Positions 8,945 to 17,730 of a stretch of DNA of 64,000 nt are shown here, one piece after another. Source of the DNA: Silvibacterium bohemicum (lineage in GTDB: Bacteria; Acidobacteriota; Terriglobia; Terriglobales; Acidobacteriaceae); NCBI RefSeq assembly GCF_001006305.1, contig NZ_LBHJ01000020.1, positions 62,001-126,000 on the forward strand. Reading direction: 5' to 3'. The notes under the pieces are model-generated. The model did no database searches. It saw only the letters and a list, made by a program, of their open reading frames with translations, and had not been told where the DNA came from. A program made the position numbers and the translations under genes. How positions within the stretch are numbered: position 1 is the first letter of the stretch; each line of letters begins with the position of its first letter.

Positions 8945-11080
8945 CTATTTCCCCTGAACCAATTGCGCAGTTGGGATGCCTAGCTCAGGCGGTGGCGGAA
9001 GACTGTGCTGTGTTCGCCAGGCAAGTTGGGCTGAATGAAAAGCCGCACTGCGCTGGACCCACAGCTGCGTTGCGAGATCGTAGCGAACGAGCACGTTTGG
9101 AAGCCAGTAAGGCCGGTTCTCCCGCATCCAGAGATCGGAATATTTCACACGCGCATAGCTGTAACCATCGCGCATATCTTCGCAGAGACCATTTGCGCCG
9201 GAAATTGTGTAGAACAACCCATTTACCTTCTTGGAATTCTGTCCGTCGTTCTGCCACTTGTACATCTGGTCGTAAAGATTCGCGATAAGGTCGGCGGTCT
9301 CGAACTTCTGCCCAATGAAGTCCAGCCTACGCGCGCCGAGCTCGAGTGCATCCAGAGCATCGTTCTCACGCAAGGGTCCGGCAGATCGCGCCTGCGCCAG
9401 TAGAGTGAGGGCGTGTTCCGCATGCAGACGCATGTCATGGAGGAGCGGCCGGAGAGTCGCAGAAACTGTTTGTCCTTCCGCGCTCCAGGGATCGAGCCAG
9501 TAGAGCCCATCGGTCGACTCGCTAATTTTGGCTCCGTCAAGCATCTGGTAGATGGCGATAAGCTCGCGTTGCGCCTGGTTGATGTCGCCGGTATCGTCGC
9601 CGTGGAAAACACTTCCATAGGCGTCCTGGAACTTCGCCGTGTCGCTGCTTCCCTCCTGCCACGCTGCTGCCGCTCCAAAGAGCACGCCGTACCAATTGGA
9701 TTGAAAGAGTCCTTCGCCGTCGTCGTTCCACACGGTGTTAAGCATGCCGGTGCTCCGCGCGGTCTGCCCATCGCGCACGAAGCCCTGAATATTGCGCAAC
9801 GCATAATCGTTGTCAGGATAAACGCGGTTCCAGTTATTCACGCCAGGCGCGACCCAGGTTTCCATACCAGCATCTACGTACGGGTTAAGCCATCGCATGA
9901 AGCCGTTGTCCTCCGGCGAGTAAGTCCAGGCGACGGCGATCATATCCTTAGGCAGGCGTTTAACCTCAGCCGGATCGTTCATCGCGATGTCCCCCCAGAA
10001 GAGAAGCCGGCGGTTCAAGGGAGCGAGTTTGTCATGAACATGCAGAAGAAAGTCGATATAGACAGGACCCAGGCCGTTGGCTTCAACAGCGGCATGCGTC
10101 TGCCCTTTTCCCAGGTCGGCTGTCTCATCCGCACCAATGTGCAGGAAAGGCGAGGGGAAAATCTCTGCAATCTCTCTGAACCACTGACTGATGAGATCGA
10201 GTGATCCAGACTGGCCCGGCGCCAGAACGTTGCCCATCGGAGTTTCTGCAAACGGAGTGTACTGCTCATATTTGAGGACGTGGTGCAGATGGCCAAAAGC
10301 CTCCTGCTCGGGGATGACCATGACATGATAGCTTCGCGCATATGCGACAAGCTCGCGTGCCTCTTCCGGAGTCATGCTGCCTCCGTTGAGACCAGGCACC
10401 GGGTTCGAAGGGTATTGTAGTGTGTTCTCGAAGTAGGGCGAGTAGACGTTGAGCTTGTATGCGGCAAGGGTTCGGATCTGACGCTTCTGAAACTCGAGCG
10501 TAGGCAGAGGGCCGCGGGAGAGATCGTCCGAGAGACCGCGGTAGCGCATGGCCGGCCAGTCACGGATGGTCGCCACCTGGAGCTTCGCGCTCGATCCTCG
10601 TGCGACGATCATCTGCTTAACTGTCTGTTCTCCGTAAAAAATGCCGATAGGCGTGTCGGCGATTACTGCGACCCCTTTGGGAGCCGGAACGATCGCATAA
10701 CCTTCCTCATGCATTGCAGGGTCGAGCCTGACATTAGACTTGGTGAGGAGTTTCTGGGCTCGGGAAGAAGACTTGAGAAGCAGTTGAACGGAAGCGAAGG
10801 CGCGGCCGTGGGCTGCAGTTACATTGAGCTGCTGCAGCCAATCGGAGAGATCCTTTGCGGCAAAATGGACATCCGGATCGTTGTCACCGCTGACCGTGAC
10901 ACCTCGATCGAGTGGAATAACGCCATCGCTTGCATATTCGCGGGGTGCGGGAATCAGTTGTGCGCCGCTGATTTGCTGTGCGACTGCAGTATTGACAAAG
11001 GCTACGAGCGCTAGTGCGGCTGCAACACCGTAGATGACGAATTTCCCTCGCTCACGCTGAGTCGACGATACCGGTTTCAA
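8945..11080 (-). CDS. Exported beta-N-acetylhexosaminidase, GH20
   Basis: The frame is open from 11353, but that would overlap the upstream gene by 80 bases. A TTG at 11078-11080, six bases after AGGA, gives a 711-residue protein that begins with a proper signal peptide (about residues 14-34, ending TAVAQ). A GH20b N-terminal alpha/beta domain precedes the TIM barrel. The catalytic Asp-Glu pair lies in HIGADET at D318-E319; GH20 enzymes work by substrate-assisted catalysis, the Asp orienting the substrate acetamido group. Substrates are terminal beta-linked GlcNAc/GalNAc from chitin, glycans or peptidoglycan. First gene of the operon with the symporter and AmiE-NamZ, where it would take the place NagZ holds in Bacillus. 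The C-terminal 200 residues are helical. Confidence 0.9.
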   Translation of the reverse strand: MKPVSSTQRERGKFVIYGVAAALALVAFVNTAVAQQISGAQLIPAPREYASDGVIPLDRGVTVSGDNDPDVHFAAKDLSDWLQQLNVTAAHGRAFASVQLLLKSSSRAQKLLTKSNVRLDPAMHEEGYAIVPAPKGVAVIADTPIGIFYGEQTVKQMIVARGSSAKLQVATIRDWPAMRYRGLSDDLSRGPLPTLEFQKRQIRTLAAYKLNVYSPYFENTLQYPSNPVPGLNGGSMTPEEARELVAYARSYHVMVIPEQEAFGHLHHVLKYEQYTPFAETPMGNVLAPGQSGSLDLISQWFREIAEIFPSPFLHIGADETADLGKGQTHAAVEANGLGPVYIDFLLHVHDKLAPLNRRLLFWGDIAMNDPAEVKRLPKDMIAVAWTYSPEDNGFMRWLNPYVDAGMETWVAPGVNNWNRVYPDNDYALRNIQGFVRDGQTARSTGMLNTVWNDDGEGLFQSNWYGVLFGAAAAWQEGSSDTAKFQDAYGSVFHGDDTGDINQAQRELIAIYQMLDGAKISESTDGLYWLDPWSAEGQTVSATLRPLLHDMRLHAEHALTLLAQARSAGPLRENDALDALELGARRLDFIGQKFETADLIANLYDQMYKWQNDGQNSKKVNGLFYTISGANGLCEDMRDGYSYARVKYSDLWMRENRPYWLPNVLVRYDLATQLWVQRSAAFHSAQLAWRTQHSLPPPPELGIPTAQLVQGK

Positions 11081-11273
11081 CCTTCTTCCTTTCTCTGTTT
11101 GATTTACGTTTTCCCTGAATGTCTCTCGCCCTACCGTCTTCGCCGCCGCGACCCGCTTAGTTCCCCGCGGGTCTGGTGTTTGTTCAAACTCTATCCCATG
11201 TCTTGCTTTCGATAGGAAGATATCCGGAAAATCAATGCAGGAACCCGAGTAAAACGCGGCGAAATGGCCAAAG

Positions 11274-13163
11274 CTAGGCTTTGGCTTTTGCAGGAGCCTT
11301 TGCTTGAGCGAGAGGAGTGGACTTAAGAATTTTTCCGCCTTCCTGGACAACATAGAGCTGGTTGACCTCGAGATTCTTGAGCTGATCCACCTGACCGCTC
11401 AGCCAGCGAATCTCTACCGCGTCAACTTTATTTGCCTGGTCGAGCCCGAAGTGCATGCGCAGGTCATTTTGCGAGAAGTAGCTGCCTCCGCTACGCAGTT
11501 CGTCCATCTGCACCAGCGGCTTGACGGCGTCCGGCGCGGTTCGAGCTGTGACGATGACGCGAGTGCCAATTCCCGAACGATTCGACTTGACGCCTACCAG
11601 CTTGATCTTGATCCAGTTGCGATGAAGTGTTGAATCGCCCCGCAGGAGTTGAGGCCGCGCATTGATGCAGTTGACGACGATGTCGATGACTCCATCATTG
11701 TTGTAGTCGCCGAATGCGCAGCCGCGAGCCGGAGCGTTCTCCAGAATTCCAGGCCCTCCCTCATTCGTGACCTCTTCGAATCGACCGTTGCGTAAGTTGC
11801 GATAGAGATATTTATGCTCCGCGTACTTCAGATCAGCCTTCGACTTATCGACCTCGGGATAGACGTGCCCATTCGACATGAGAATGTCGAGCCAGCCATC
11901 GTTATCCATATCAAAGAAGCCAACTCCCCAACCCAACAGCCGCGTGTTCACGCCGAGACCGCCGGGGTAGGTTCGGTCCTCGAATGACGCGTCGCCAAGA
12001 TTTGTGTAGAGAGAATCTGTGTCGCCTGCGAAGTTGGTCTTCACTACGTCCAGATTGCCATCCCGGTTGTAATCGCCGATGGAAACGCCCATGCCGGCCT
12101 GCGGTTTGGCTTCTTCTGAGAGGGCCGCTCCCGCTTCGATGGCAATGTCGCGGAAGGTGCCATCTTTCTGGTTAAGATAGAGTGTGGCCGGAGCGGAGTC
12201 GTTCGCAACATAAATATCAGGCCAGCCATCGTTGTCCAGATCCGATGCGGCAACGCTAAGTCCATAGGTGCCGACCGCCGTCCACATGCCTGATTTTTCG
12301 CTGACGTCGGTAAAGGTTCCGTCGCCATTGTTGTGATAAAGAATATTTCTTCCGCCCGGTAATCCAGGCGGACCGCAGGCGACGAGGATTCCCTTATAAG
12401 TGCACGGTCCATCTTCCGGCTTCGGCGCCGTCTTGAGATCGAAGTCCACGTAATTTGCGACGAAGAGATCGAGATGTCCGTCGCGGTCATAGTCGACAAA
12501 AGTGCAACCCGTGTTCCAGCGTATCTTTGGTCCGGGTTGAATCAGGCCCGCCCGTTGCGTCACGTCCGTGAACGTGCCGTTGCCGTTATTTCGATAAAGT
12601 ACGTTCTGGCCGTAGTAGGTGACGAACAGATCGTCGTTCCCATCGTTGTCGTAATCGCCCACGCAGCAGGCTTGGCCCCACCCTGTCTTGTGTTCTAATC
12701 CTGAGCCCGTGGTCACATCGGTAAAGGTTCCGTCACGATTGTTTTTGAAGAGATGGCAGTGCGGCTCCTGGCCTGGCGCGAAACCCTCGAGCCTCCAGCC
12801 GTTCACCAGAAAAAGATCGGGCCAGCCATCATTGTCGTAATCGTAGAAGGCCAAGCCGCAACCGGTTGTTTCCAAGAGATATTGATTCGCGCCTTCGCCG
12901 CCGTAGATGGTCTTGACGTCAAGGCCAGACTCTTTCACTACGTCGACGAAGCTCACACCCAGCGGCGTGCCTTCGATGGGAGACTTCGGGCCGGGAGGAG
13001 GAGGCGCAGGTTTGGCGTCATAGGTTCGTTCCTGCGGTCCAATGCCGTTGGGCTGTGTTGGCAGTGTCTGTTGCTGCCAGGGCGACGCGAGTGCGAGAAC
13101 ATCGGCGAAAGGCAGAACAAGCGCCGTGCGGCTGAGCGAACGCATGAACTTACGACGATTCAA
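11274..13163 (-). CDS. CRTAC1-family FG-GAP/VCBS repeat protein with ASPIC/UnbV domain, Tat signal
   Basis: I choose the TTG at 13161-13163, which gives a protein starting NRRKFMRSLSRTALVLP, a twin-arginine signal; the frame is open to 13232. The body holds repeated calcium-binding FG-GAP/VCBS units with DYDNDGWPDLFLVN, DYDNDGNDDLFV and DYDRDGHLDLFV, which build a beta-propeller. The C-terminal 110 residues are an ASPIC/UnbV domain (NWIKIKLVG, GIGTRVIV, DLRMHFGLD, EIRWLSG). Exported, probably periplasmic or surface bound. Such proteins are abundant in Acidobacteria and Planctomycetes, frequently next to long TPR proteins as here; their biochemical role is not established. A Pro-rich linker (about residues 50-70) separates the signal from the propeller. 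Confidence 0.87.
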   Translation of the reverse strand: MNRRKFMRSLSRTALVLPFADVLALASPWQQQTLPTQPNGIGPQERTYDAKPAPPPPGPKSPIEGTPLGVSFVDVVKESGLDVKTIYGGEGANQYLLETTGCGLAFYDYDNDGWPDLFLVNGWRLEGFAPGQEPHCHLFKNNRDGTFTDVTTGSGLEHKTGWGQACCVGDYDNDGNDDLFVTYYGQNVLYRNNGNGTFTDVTQRAGLIQPGPKIRWNTGCTFVDYDRDGHLDLFVANYVDFDLKTAPKPEDGPCTYKGILVACGPPGLPGGRNILYHNNGDGTFTDVSEKSGMWTAVGTYGLSVAASDLDNDGWPDIYVANDSAPATLYLNQKDGTFRDIAIEAGAALSEEAKPQAGMGVSIGDYNRDGNLDVVKTNFAGDTDSLYTNLGDASFEDRTYPGGLGVNTRLLGWGVGFFDMDNDGWLDILMSNGHVYPEVDKSKADLKYAEHKYLYRNLRNGRFEEVTNEGGPGILENAPARGCAFGDYNNDGVIDIVVNCINARPQLLRGDSTLHRNWIKIKLVGVKSNRSGIGTRVIVTARTAPDAVKPLVQMDELRSGGSYFSQNDLRMHFGLDQANKVDAVEIRWLSGQVDQLKNLEVNQLYVVQEGGKILKSTPLAQAKAPAKAKA

Positions 13164-13306
13164 GGAATCACCATCCTCATGGTTTAATGCCGCCGAATCC
13201 AGCGCCTGAAATATAGCGAATGCGGCTAGCATCTGTATAGAGGGTCATCGCCAATTGCCATGACTTTGCGGTCGGTCGTGCCTGGACATTTTCAAACTTT
13301 GGGCTG

Positions 13307-15088
13307 CTATTGGCGAACCTTTTCCAACGCTTCGGCCTTTTGTCGCTCTACGGTTGATTCCGCAAGCTTCCCCTGCTGCTCAAGCCCCTTCGAAAGCCCT
13401 CTATGCGCCTCTGCATAATCTGGGTCGTAACTCAGAGCACTGCGAAAATCCACGATCGCATCTTCTACCTTGCCACTCTTCAGTAAGGAGTTGCCCGAGT
13501 TGCAGGCGACCTCGGCCTGCTGACGATTCATGTTCGTGTGCATCAGAGCTGCGCCTTTTTTCCGCTCCGCTGCCGCGCCCGCAGGGTCGTTCTGTTTCAC
13601 CAGCACAGAGGCAAGCGTGAGGTGCGGATCGGCCTGCTGCGGAAGCTGCCGAATCGCTTCTTTTAACGCGGCCGCAGCCTCCGGTAGCTTATTCAGATTG
13701 TTGTCAACGCTGCCCAGCATTGCCCAGCCCTCGCCATTCTCAGGGCGCAGCTTTAAGGAAAGATTCAATTCTCTCTCGGCATCGGCATAGCGGCCCGCCT
13801 GCAGATACAACACACCTAGAGCGTAGGGCGGTTCGGACGCAGAGGCATCGAGCTTCTCTGCCCTTTCCAACTCCGGGATTGCATTCGCGGCGTCATCCTG
13901 CATCTTGAATGCGAGTCCCAGGTTGTAGTGCAGTTGCGCTGCATTCGGAGAAATTTCCACTGCGGTTCGCAACTGTGCTACTGCGTCGTCGAACTGACTT
14001 AGCTGAATATAAGCGGCGGCTAGATTTTGATGAGCCGTTGCATCGTCCGGCATTCGCGCCACGGCTCGCTGCAGGATGGGCACCGCATCCTTGGCCTGCT
14101 GCGCCTGGCAAAGAGCCATCCCCAGATTCGTTAGCACCTGTCCATTGTCCGGATCTGCAGCCAATGCTTTCTGAAGCAGAGGAACCGCCTCCGGCAGCTG
14201 ATTCGAGCGTTGTAGCGCGAGGCCCAGCTGATACGCTGCTGCAGCCAGAGCAGGATCAAGCTCCAGCGCATGGCGGAGCACGGGGATTGCCTGGGCATCC
14301 TGGCCTGCGTTCGCCAGGGCCTGGCCCAGCTGCAAGGCTATCGCTGCATTCTGTGGCGCCAGTTGCGATGCCTTCTTCAACTCATCCAGCGCACCCGGCT
14401 GCTGCCCGGCCTGCAACGTGATCCCCAAATGCAGATGGACCATCGCCGAATCCGGACTCAACTGCAGAGCAGCGGTGAACGCCTTTGTCGCGTCGGCCCA
14501 GTCCTGGCGTTGTGCATAGAGAGAACCCAGCTCATCCTGCCATTCCGCATTTTGTGGATCGCCCGCGACGGCCAGCTTCATGTTTGAAATTGCCGCTGGA
14601 AACTGCTGTGTTGCCGCCAGCGCCCGGGAATATGAGGCGAAGATATACGGCGGCAGTGCGCTTTTTTCTAAGCGAGACGCGGCCTCGAGCTTCGCAAACC
14701 AGGGCAGAGCTTTTCGAGCTTCTCCACTCTGCTCATAAGCGAAAGCCAGGTTCAACTGAGCGCTGCGATCGCTGGGAGTAATAGCCAAGGCCTTTTCGAG
14801 TTCGCGAATCGCTTCGCTAGTTCGCCCAAGTCTCAACAAAATAGCGCCGAGTGCACTGTGCCCCTGCTCTGCAGCAGGCGCAAGATGGACGACCTTCTCG
14901 AAATCTGCAAGGGCAGCATTCAAATCATGGCGGGATAATGCAGCCACGCCCGCCCGGTAATCGGATTCAGCCTGCTTCAGGCCGGGCGACGGCTCCTGCG
15001 CGTGGCCCAGCCAGGAAAGTACAGGCAGCGCGCCAAGCATAAAACCTGCAGCCAACCGGGCTTTGAGGAGACGAATATCCATGGTCAT
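13307..15088 (-). CDS. Exported tetratricopeptide-repeat protein
   Basis: A 593-residue protein with a signal peptide (about 8-27, ending GHAQ) followed by roughly fifteen consecutive TPR units filling the rest (for example AEQGHSALGAILLRLGRTSEA and AQLHYNLGLAFKMQDDAANA patterns). TPR superhelices are peptide- or protein-binding scaffolds; no catalytic domain is present. A second ATG two codons in (15082) is equally possible as start. It lies 143 bases upstream of, and in the same direction as, the CRTAC1 gene, a pairing that recurs in Acidobacteria, so a shared complex in the periplasm is plausible but unproven. Confidence 0.87.
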   Translation of the reverse strand: MTMDIRLLKARLAAGFMLGALPVLSWLGHAQEPSPGLKQAESDYRAGVAALSRHDLNAALADFEKVVHLAPAAEQGHSALGAILLRLGRTSEAIRELEKALAITPSDRSAQLNLAFAYEQSGEARKALPWFAKLEAASRLEKSALPPYIFASYSRALAATQQFPAAISNMKLAVAGDPQNAEWQDELGSLYAQRQDWADATKAFTAALQLSPDSAMVHLHLGITLQAGQQPGALDELKKASQLAPQNAAIALQLGQALANAGQDAQAIPVLRHALELDPALAAAAYQLGLALQRSNQLPEAVPLLQKALAADPDNGQVLTNLGMALCQAQQAKDAVPILQRAVARMPDDATAHQNLAAAYIQLSQFDDAVAQLRTAVEISPNAAQLHYNLGLAFKMQDDAANAIPELERAEKLDASASEPPYALGVLYLQAGRYADAERELNLSLKLRPENGEGWAMLGSVDNNLNKLPEAAAALKEAIRQLPQQADPHLTLASVLVKQNDPAGAAAERKKGAALMHTNMNRQQAEVACNSGNSLLKSGKVEDAIVDFRSALSYDPDYAEAHRGLSKGLEQQGKLAESTVERQKAEALEKVRQ

Positions 15089-15126
15089 CCAAGGTCAACA
15101 TAGTACCCGATCCATCGTGCGGGTTA

Positions 15127-15158
15127 CAGAAAAGGCCGGCGCGAGTTGCGCACGGCCT
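15127..15158 (-). terminator. Rho-independent terminator after the GH105 gene
   Basis: On the minus strand a stem AGGCCG/CGGCCT plus GCGC/GCGC with one bulged T and loop AACTC is followed directly by TTTTCT. It lies 28 bases past the GH105 stop and before the TPR gene, so the TPR gene likely has its own promoter. Confidence 0.6.
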
Positions 15159-15185
15159 GGAATACGGGAGATTCCGGCTAACCGG

Positions 15186-16391
15186 TCACAGCTTGTGTGG
15201 GCGTTTGAGCTGTCGCACTTCTGAGCCGGCGAGCAGGAAAGCGCCGACACCGAAGTTATAGCTTGCGGATGGCAGATAGAAGGCTGGCTCCGCTCCGGTC
15301 TGCTGCATACAGCCAATTCGGCCATCGGCATAGATGTGCTTCACCAGTCCCGCCCAACCACGCTCAACGACACGCTGATACCTCTTTCGACTGAGCAGGC
15401 CGTGATTCACTCCCCACGCGAGGGCATAAGTGAAGAGCGCCGAGCCTGAATTCTCAGGCAGCACGTAATAATCGGCGTCGAGAAGGCCGGAGCGCCACAA
15501 TCCGTCGGGGCTCTGCAGCCCGGCGACACGTTCGGCCATCTGCCGAAACTGCTCGACGTATCGAGCTCGCATCGGGTTATCTTCAGGCATGAATTCCAGC
15601 GTGCGCACCAGCCCGCCCATGACCCAGCCATTGCCGCGCGACCAGAACATCTTCTGACCATTCGGCTCGGTCTTGTGAAGATAAGTGGCATCCCGGAAGT
15701 ACAGGTGCTCTTTCTCGTCATAAAGTAAGCTGGATGTCTTCCACCATTCGCGATTGATGTAATCGAGGTATTTGCGCTCGTTGGTGATAGCGTACAAGCG
15801 GGTCCACACCGGCGGCCCCATATAGAGCGCATCGCACCACCACCAGGGAATGCGCGTCACAGGCTGGTCTTCTGCTGCGATAAGCGCGTCGAGCTGCTCG
15901 CGCGTGTTCGCGATTATCCTGGAATCGTGCTTCTGCAGGTAAATTTCGGAGTACATCTGCGCGATGCTCTGGTCGTCAGCGTTGGGCAGATGCGATCGCA
16001 GCTTCCAATCGAACTTCTGTCCTACCGCATCCATGGTTTCCAGATATTTCGGATCATGCAATGAGTCGGCCGCCGCCATCACGCCCGTATACAAAACACT
16101 CCATTCCCATGTGTCCCCAAAATAAGGCTGCGCCCTCGCGATTTCCCAATCCGCGACCTTGCGCATTGCGCGGTCCACGGCTGCGGGGTTAATACTGCTA
16201 TCGAGATCGGTAGCGAGCGGACCAGGGCTATCCGGCTGATCGCCGTTATGCTTCGTCACGTTGTCATACTCGATGCGCTTCTGCTGTTCCGGTGTGGGAA
16301 GATGTTGCCCAACCGCGGCAGGCTGGCCGCCTCCCAAAAACATTCCGCAGATCGATAATGCGGAGAGCATGCGTACGACACACATTGTCAT
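15186..16391 (-). CDS. Unsaturated rhamnogalacturonyl hydrolase-like glycosidase, GH105 (YteR type)
   Basis: A 401-residue alpha/alpha-barrel enzyme with an N-terminal signal peptide (about residues 1-29). Diagnostic stretches are WWWCDALYMGPPVW, FWSRGNGWVMGGL, LQSPDGLWRSGLLD and the late ENSGSALFTYALAWGV, the usual spacing for GH105/GH88. These enzymes hydrolyse the unsaturated uronyl group left at oligosaccharide ends by pectate or rhamnogalacturonan lyases. A conserved Asp in WCDALY is the expected general acid. The gene diverges from a sugar transporter/ribokinase pair; a 22-base palindrome lies between them. No lyase is seen in the window, so the exact uronide is undetermined. Confidence 0.88.
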   Translation of the reverse strand: MTMCVVRMLSALSICGMFLGGGQPAAVGQHLPTPEQQKRIEYDNVTKHNGDQPDSPGPLATDLDSSINPAAVDRAMRKVADWEIARAQPYFGDTWEWSVLYTGVMAAADSLHDPKYLETMDAVGQKFDWKLRSHLPNADDQSIAQMYSEIYLQKHDSRIIANTREQLDALIAAEDQPVTRIPWWWCDALYMGPPVWTRLYAITNERKYLDYINREWWKTSSLLYDEKEHLYFRDATYLHKTEPNGQKMFWSRGNGWVMGGLVRTLEFMPEDNPMRARYVEQFRQMAERVAGLQSPDGLWRSGLLDADYYVLPENSGSALFTYALAWGVNHGLLSRKRYQRVVERGWAGLVKHIYADGRIGCMQQTGAEPAFYLPSASYNFGVGAFLLAGSEVRQLKRPHKL

Positions 16392-16703
16392 TTCCTATTC
16401 CTCAAGGTTCCTTTTTTATCCGGCAGCAGAACAATTGCTTGATCGGACTACTTCTATGTATCGAAATCCCGCTGCCTGCGTCGTCCGACTTTGTTGCCAT
16501 ACTGTATTGCGAGATCAAGCGCACTATACCAACAAAGGTATAGTCGAATACACTCGCAGCACGATTTGAATCGTGTCATCTGAGATCTTTTCGTTCTACT
16601 CACCGCTCTGGCTCTATAGATGCGGGGGGGCCCGCGGCAGGAATCGAACGAATATGTCGTCTGCGATTCGAAGATCTGCCAAGCGAAGCCTAGAGGAGCC
16701 GAT
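16392..16703. other. Divergent intergenic region between GH105 and sugar-transporter genes
   Basis: These 312 bases hold the perfect palindrome annotated separately. A frame open from 16620 reads into the transporter without a family-like N-terminus and is taken as untranslated leader. No clear -35/-10 pair was recognised. Confidence 0.6.
16523..16544. promoter_or_regulatory. Candidate operator: perfect 8-bp inverted repeat, 6-base spacer
   Basis: ACTATACC and GGTATAGT flank AACAAA. The repeat lies between two divergent sugar-use genes, has low GC content and no following T-run, so it looks like a protein-binding site rather than a terminator. Its size fits a dimeric GntR- or LacI-type repressor. 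No such regulator lies next to it. Confidence 0.4.
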
Positions 16704-17699
16704 TTGTTTCAGCCTGAGACATACGCCGTTGCTCTTTCGTTCATGGTCATCACGATGCTCTGCTGGGGATCGTGGGCAAACACGATCAAGCTCTGTCCGA
16801 ATTACCGCTTTCAACTCTTTTACTGGGACTATGTAGTCGGCCTTATTGCCGGCGCACTTCTGTGGGGTTCCACGCTTGGCAGCATGGGGCTTTCCGGCAG
16901 GCCCTTCTGGCAGGACATACAACATGCCGATACCAGCCATATCCTCTTCGCCGCAATCGGAGGAGTAGTCTTTAATGTCGCGAACCTGCTTCTCGTCGCC
17001 GCCATCGAGATCGCGGGCCTCGCCGTAGCCTTCCCCATCGGAATCGGCCTTGCGCTCGTCGTCGGAGCGATCAGCAGTTATGTCTTATCGCCGAACGGCA
17101 ATCCGATCCTGCTCTTCAGTGGCATTGCCCTGGTCGTGGCCGCCATTGTCTTCGATGCCATCGCCTATCGCCTGCGTGAGACCGAACATCGCGCGGCAAG
17201 CAGACGCGGCGTGGTCATCAGCCTGATTGCCGGATTGCTCATGGGCAGCTTCTATCCCTTTGTATCCCGCTCCATGACCGGCGTGAATGCTCCGGGGCCC
17301 TATGCGGTCACGCTCTTCTTTGCGCTTGGCGTTGCCCTTTGCGCGATTCCATTCAACTACCTGCTGATGCGACGGCCGCTCGACCGCAACACGCCCGCAA
17401 CCATGAGCGCCTACTGGTCGGCGAAAGGCATGTGGCATGTGTGGGGAGTTCTTGGCGGCATCATCTGGTGCACAGGGGCTGTACTTAACTTCGTCGCATC
17501 TCGTGCGCACATCGTGGGGCCTGCTGTCTCCTACTCCATCGGGCAAGGTGCGACGATGATCTCCGCTGCCTGGGGCGTATTTATCTGGCGCGAATTTGCC
17601 GACGCTCCCCGGCGATCAAGAACATTTTTGATTTGGATGTTTGTTTTCTTCCTTTGCGGGTTGAGCGCGATCGCACTCGCCCCGATTCTGGCTAAGTAA
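16704..17699 (+). CDS. GRP-family (RbsU/GlcU-like) sugar transporter
   Basis: The frame is open from 16620, but TTG at 16704-16706 sits five bases after GAGGAG (16693-16698) and gives a 331-residue protein that begins right at the first helix (TYAVALSFMVITMLCWGSWANT region), as in the family. Ten hydrophobic helices follow, with YWDYVVG and the repeated drug/metabolite-transporter architecture. GRP (glucose/ribose porter) members carry monosaccharides by proton symport in the inner membrane. The ribokinase gene follows after 31 bases in the same direction, which argues for ribose or a related pentose as substrate; another monosaccharide is possible. The C-terminus (FFLCGLSAIALAPILAK) is complete. 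Confidence 0.85.
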   Translation: MFQPETYAVALSFMVITMLCWGSWANTIKLCPNYRFQLFYWDYVVGLIAGALLWGSTLGSMGLSGRPFWQDIQHADTSHILFAAIGGVVFNVANLLLVAAIEIAGLAVAFPIGIGLALVVGAISSYVLSPNGNPILLFSGIALVVAAIVFDAIAYRLRETEHRAASRRGVVISLIAGLLMGSFYPFVSRSMTGVNAPGPYAVTLFFALGVALCAIPFNYLLMRRPLDRNTPATMSAYWSAKGMWHVWGVLGGIIWCTGAVLNFVASRAHIVGPAVSYSIGQGATMISAAWGVFIWREFADAPRRSRTFLIWMFVFFLCGLSAIALAPILAK

Positions 17700-17730
17700 G
17701 ACACCGCCGCATTTGATTTGAGGAGAGGCT

